This document shows positions 13,665 to 15,291 of a stretch of 15,291 bases of DNA, piece by piece. The position numbers and the translations under genes are program-made. The stretch is from contig JAKJFB010000015.1 of assembly GCA_022705125.1 (NCBI GenBank), positions 7,332 through 22,622 of the forward strand, given 5' to 3'. How positions within the stretch are numbered: position 1 is the stretch's first letter; the number at the start of each line of letters is the position of its first letter. The notes under the pieces are model-generated. The model saw only the letters and a program-made list of their open reading frames with translations. It was not told where the DNA came from and ran no database searches. The stretch is from Pseudomonadota bacterium. Its GTDB lineage: Bacteria; Pseudomonadota; Gammaproteobacteria; Pseudomonadales; UBA5518.

Positions 13665-14379
13665 ACCCGGCGGGGAAGAGGTTGGCGGCGAGCACCGGCA
13701 GCGCCGTCTCGACGCGCAGCACGCGCGGCCCCAGCGTGCAGGGGGCGAAACCGGCGGCGCCGAGCAGCGCGATCTCGAAATCCGTGAAGCCGCCCTCGGG
13801 GCCCATCGCCAGCGTCACGTGGCCGGCGCCGGCCGGGCCGAGCGGCGCGCCGGCCGCGGGGTGCGCGACCAGGCGCAGGCTGCCCGGCGCGATCGCCGGC
13901 AACTCGTCCTCCACGAAAGGCCGCAGGCGCTGGCGCAGTTCCACCCGCGGCAGCACGGTGTCGCCGGCCTGCTCCAGGCCGGCGGCGAGATAGGCGTCGA
14001 GCATCGATGGTGCGAGCAGCGGGCTCTGCCAGTAGCTCTTCTCGACGCGGCTGCTGTTGATCAGCCAGATGTGCTTGATGCCGATCTCGGCCGCGCTGCG
14101 CAGCACGCGGCGCAGCATCTTCGGGCGCGGCAGCGCGAGCAGCAGCGTGAGCGGCAGTGCGGGCGGGGGCGCGCGATCGAGCGTGAAGCGGATGCGCGCG
14201 TGGCGTTGGCCGAGGTGCTCGACCACGCCCTCGCCGAGCAGTCCGTCGCGCAGTCCCACCAGCAGCCGGCGCCCGGGCTGCGGCGGCCACCAGCCGGCGC
14301 GGGCGGGGTAGCGCGACAGCGCGACCTCGGCCAGGCCCGGGGCGGCGATCTCCGCCGCCGCCAGCAGCAGCAGGTTCAT
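13606..14379 (-). CDS. rsmE: 16S rRNA (uracil(1498)-N3)-methyltransferase RsmE
   Basis: The 257-residue SPOUT methyltransferase methylates U1498 of 16S rRNA in assembled 30S subunits. Visible are the N-terminal PUA-like part (1-70), [20 protein letters not shown] (81-100), [12 protein letters not shown] (108-119), a [11 protein letters not shown] segment (134-144) and the knot motifs [12 protein letters not shown] (191-202) and [15 protein letters not shown] (216-230). This is the branch with the VEKSYWQ signature. The N-terminal RHLREVLR-type RNA-binding stretch of relatives is replaced by [14 protein letters not shown]. About 17 residues after FSN (from 242) extend past the usual end and are encoded opposite the 3' end of the regulator gene. 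The ATG at 14379 overlaps the rimO stop as ATGA. Confidence 0.93.
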   Translation of the reverse strand: MNLLLLAAAEIAAPGLAEVALSRYPARAGWWPPQPGRRLLVGLRDGLLGEGVVEHLGQRHARIRFTLDRAPPPALPLTLLLALPRPKMLRRVLRSAAEIGIKHIWLINSSRVEKSYWQSPLLAPSMLDAYLAAGLEQAGDTVLPRVELRQRLRPFVEDELPAIAPGSLRLVAHPAAGAPLGPAGAGHVTLAMGPEGGFTDFEIALLGAAGFAPCTLGPRVLRVETALPVLAANLFPAGFSNAAADDATCRPPATAHP

Positions 14380-15291
14380 GCCTCGACGGGCACGGCCCAG
14401 AGGTCGTAGTCGTCGGCGCCCTCGACGCGCACGCGGATGATCTCGCCCGAGACCAGTCCCTCGACATTCTCGATGTGCACCACGCCGTCGATCTCGGGCG
14501 CATCGGCGCTGGAGCGCGCGATGGCGCTGTCGCCCTCGACGCGATCGATGATCACGTCGATCTCGCGGCCGATGCGCTGCTGCAGGCGCTCGGCGCTGAT
14601 CTCGGCCTGCAGCTCCATCAGCCGCTGCCAGCGCTCTTCCTTGACCTCCTCGGGCACCGGATCGGGCAGCGCGTTGGCGGGCGCGCCATCGACCGGGGAG
14701 TACTTGAAGCAGCCCACGCGGTCGAGTTCGGCCTCGTCGAGGAAGTCCAGCAGTTCCTCGAATTCGGCCTCGGTCTCGCCGGGGAAGCCGACGATGAAGG
14801 TGCTGCGCAGCGTGAGGTCGGGGCAGGTCTCGCGCCAGGCGTGGATGCGCTCCAGCACGCCCTCGGCGTTGCCGGGGCGCTTCATCAGCTTGAGGATGCG
14901 CGGGCTGGCGTGCTGGAACGGGATGTCGAGGTAGGGCAGGATCTTGCCCTCGGCCATCAGCGGGATGATGTTGTCGACGTGCGGGTAGGGGTAGACGTAG
15001 TGCAGCCGCACCCAGACGCCGAGCTCGCCGAGCGCGCTGCACAGCGCCTGCATCTGCGTCTTGAGCGGGCGGCCCTGCCAGAAGCCGGTGCGATAGCGCA
15101 GATCGACGCCGTAGGCGCTGGTGTCCTGCGAGATCACCAGCAGCTCGCGCACGCCGGCGCGCACGAGGTTCTCGGCCTCCAGCAGCACGTCGCCGACCGG
15201 GCGGCTGACCAGATCGCCGCGCATCGACGGAATGATGCAGAACGTGCAGCGGTGGTTGCAGCCCTCGCTGATCTTCAGGTAGGCGTAGTGG
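14376..15291 (-). CDS. rimO: Ribosomal protein S12 methylthiotransferase RimO (N-terminus outside window)
   Basis: The visible 304 residues are the radical-SAM core and C-terminal domain of RimO, which adds a methylthio group to an aspartate of ribosomal protein S12. The fragment begins [18 protein letters not shown], holding the CxxxCxxC cluster that binds the SAM-cleaving iron-sulfur cluster, then [13 protein letters not shown]. Further motifs are [51 protein letters not shown] and [13 protein letters not shown]. The last 65 residues are the TRAM domain ([14 protein letters not shown] to WAVPVEA). The frame is open to the right edge, so the N-terminal UPF0004 domain with the second cluster is missing here. 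RimO rather than MiaB is indicated by QDTSAYGVD and [13 protein letters not shown]. The stop overlaps the rsmE start by 4 bp. Confidence 0.95.
   Translation of the reverse strand, partial: HYAYLKISEGCNHRCTFCIIPSMRGDLVSRPVGDVLLEAENLVRAGVRELLVISQDTSAYGVDLRYRTGFWQGRPLKTQMQALCSALGELGVWVRLHYVYPYPHVDNIIPLMAEGKILPYLDIPFQHASPRILKLMKRPGNAEGVLERIHAWRETCPDLTLRSTFIVGFPGETEAEFEELLDFLDEAELDRVGCFKYSPVDGAPANALPDPVPEEVKEERWQRLMELQAEISAERLQQRIGREIDVIIDRVEGDSAIARSSADAPEIDGVVHIENVEGLVSGEIIRVRVEGADDYDLWAVPVEA

Overview
The window is GC-rich (clearly above 65% by eye), gene-dense bacterial chromosome. The gene content and order point to a gammaproteobacterium. The block GDPD / PilZ protein / lolC-lolD-lolE / DUF2062 / comEC matches, as far as I remember it, the order in Pseudomonas aeruginosa (about PA2990 to PA2984). 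The protein sequences are not Pseudomonas-like enough to name that genus, and no rRNA or tRNA is present to place it better.

Layout from left to right. Bases 2-448 (+) hold the C-terminal end of a penicillin/AHL-acylase type Ntn hydrolase. Bases 483-3271 (-) are a four-gene leftward operon: PilZ-type protein, small exported BamE-like protein, DAHP synthase-like enzyme, and glycerophosphodiester phosphodiesterase. A 133-bp divergent promoter region separates it from lolC-lolD-lolE (3405-6579, +), the inner-membrane ABC machine that releases lipoproteins to LolA. Two tandem, closely related DUF2062 membrane-protein genes run leftward (6570-7661). They are divergent from comEC (7856-10168, +), the DNA-uptake channel.

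A 307-bp gap follows (10169-10475). It holds a compact 194-bp repeat-like element with 30-bp terminal inverted repeats (28/30 matching) and three internal hairpins. This is the most unusual structure in the window. It also sits where the remembered Pseudomonas-like gene order stops: comEC is followed by convergent xseA instead of exbB/exbD.

The right third holds xseA (exonuclease VII large subunit) downstream of an alpha/beta hydrolase gene (both -). A divergent 158-bp region with operator-like repeats comes next, then an XRE-MmyB type regulator (+) whose 3' end overlaps rsmE by 59 bp tail to tail. rsmE (16S rRNA m3U1498 methyltransferase) and rimO (S12 methylthiotransferase, cut by the window edge) form a leftward translation-modification pair joined by an ATGA overlap.

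Most genes are housekeeping: envelope biogenesis, DNA metabolism, ribosome modification. The points that deserve attention are the inverted-repeat element, the DAHP synthase with altered active-site residues co-transcribed with a PilZ protein, the helix-inserted PilZ protein, the DUF2062 tandem duplication, a possible leaderless lolC transcript, and the antisense-overlapping xre/rsmE ends. I saw no CRISPR array, insertion sequence, tRNA or rRNA.
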